Shown: piece by piece, positions 5,343 through 5,563 of the stretch | Layout of the letters: every line of letters begins with the position of its first letter | Numbering within the stretch: position 1 is the first letter of the stretch | Source of the DNA: Verrucomicrobiota bacterium | GTDB lineage: Bacteria; Verrucomicrobiota; Verrucomicrobiia; Chthoniobacterales; UBA10450 | Direction of reading: 5' to 3' | Assembly: GCA_003218525.1 (NCBI GenBank) | Contig: QHNU01000165.1 | Coordinates: 597 to 6,159 of the forward strand | Length of the DNA stretch: 5,563 bases | Translations under genes and position numbers: made by a program | Notes under the pieces: model-generated | What the model was told of the DNA's origin: nothing | Database searches by the model: none | Seen by the model: the letters and a program-made list of their open reading frames with translations, nothing else

Positions 5343-5563
5343 CGCTCGTTCCCGTTTAGCTTACCACATTTCCTCGCCTCTCCGACCAGCCAAGCGCATG
5401 CCGCCGCAGCGATTAGTTCGGCTAAGGCCGACTACTCGTCTCTTCACAAACCGGTTGTCGAACGAAGGACTGCGACAAACCGCGCCCGTTTCGGCGCGCG
5501 ATAACGGGGTGAGCGCTCCGAGCTTACGACAATTTCGTCGAGGGCAACGAGTGATTTTTTGAT
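5343..5563 (-). other. Kinase upstream region and window edge, no recognised gene
   Basis: These 221 bp precede the kinase start. No protein family is recognisable on either strand. Open stretches exist: plus 5398-5562 (54 codons), minus 5563-5444 (39 codons, running in from the edge) and minus 5561-5361 (66 codons from the edge). All three translate to Arg-rich, low-order sequence typical of GC-rich non-coding DNA. The minus stretch ending at 5444 could be the 3' tail of a gene beyond the edge, but it cannot be judged from 39 residues. No convincing promoter was found for the kinase. Confidence 0.45.
5418..5498 (-). promoter_or_regulatory. Three clustered hairpins upstream of the kinase
   Basis: Read toward the kinase, hairpin A is CGCGCC (5481-5486) with GGCGCG (5493-5498), a 6-bp stem and 6-nt loop. 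Hairpin B is 5452-5460 with 5473-5482, nine pairs with one bulged base and a 12-nt loop. Hairpin C is TCGGC (5418-5422) with GCCGA (5427-5431), a 5-bp stem and 4-nt loop. A and B share bases 5481-5482, so they compete at their edges. No T run follows any of them on either strand, so they are not simple terminators. They could be a structured 5' leader of the kinase mRNA or the 3' end of an upstream gene; chance pairing in GC-rich DNA is also possible. Confidence 0.3.

Noticed and set aside
5361..5399. 12-residue minus-strand open frame ending 18 bp before the kinase start, with a two-codon ATG-TGG-TAA inside it behind a purine-rich GAGGCGAGGAA
   Set aside because: It could be read as a leader peptide, but it lacks a codon bias or repeat that would point to attenuation, and short frames like this are common by chance.
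5481..5498. Second copy of the rnhC palindrome
   Set aside because: It shares only CGTTTC and GGCGCG-like bases with 1069-1090; the similarity is too short in GC-rich DNA to call a repeat family.
5398..5562. Plus-strand 54-codon frame (also part of a longer frame from 5230)
   Set aside because: Arg-rich, no family resemblance, and its longer form overlaps the kinase N-terminus; not supported as a gene.

Overview
The window reads as ordinary chromosomal DNA from a free-living, moderately GC-rich bacterium, most likely a member of the Verrucomicrobiota. This rests on three things seen together: an RNase HIII with a TBP-like N-terminal domain, an HU-family protein opening with MAKLTKRDIVV and carrying a GRNP arm, and a PATAN (DUF4388) protein. 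The lineage is inferred from remembered family resemblance, not from a search. No mobile element, CRISPR array, rRNA or tRNA was recognised.

Left end (1-1125): the 5' part of mutY (adenine DNA glycosylase) runs leftward off the window edge. Head-to-head with it, only 15 bp away, is rnhC (RNase HIII). The first ATG of the rnhC frame lies inside mutY, so rnhC is placed at a GTG at 178, which gives 315 residues and puts the catalytic Asp-Glu pair at 96/97, as in known RNase HIII proteins. Both enzymes remove wrong bases or ribonucleotides from DNA. The last codons of rnhC form a 15-pair stem palindrome (1076-1118).

Middle (1192-2839): three rightward genes follow. The first encodes a degenerate receiver-like domain joined to a PATAN/DUF4388 domain, with Glu where the phosphorylated Asp should be. 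The second starts inside the stop codon of the first (ATGA overlap) and encodes an unrecognised, largely helical, charged 143-residue protein. The third, after a 122-bp gap with an A8 tract and a short direct repeat, is an HU/IHF-type DNA-bending protein.

Right side (2850-5342): a leftward gene, convergent with the HU gene and only 10 bp from it, encodes an 830-residue membrane hybrid histidine kinase (TM - Cache-like sensor - TM - PAS - HisKA - HATPase - receiver). Its upstream region (5343-5563) has no convincing gene but contains three potential hairpins, two of them sharing bases.

No clearly new system is visible. The best candidates for a second look are the PATAN pseudo-receiver with its translationally coupled partner, the palindrome forming the end of rnhC, and the corrected mutY/rnhC divergent start region.
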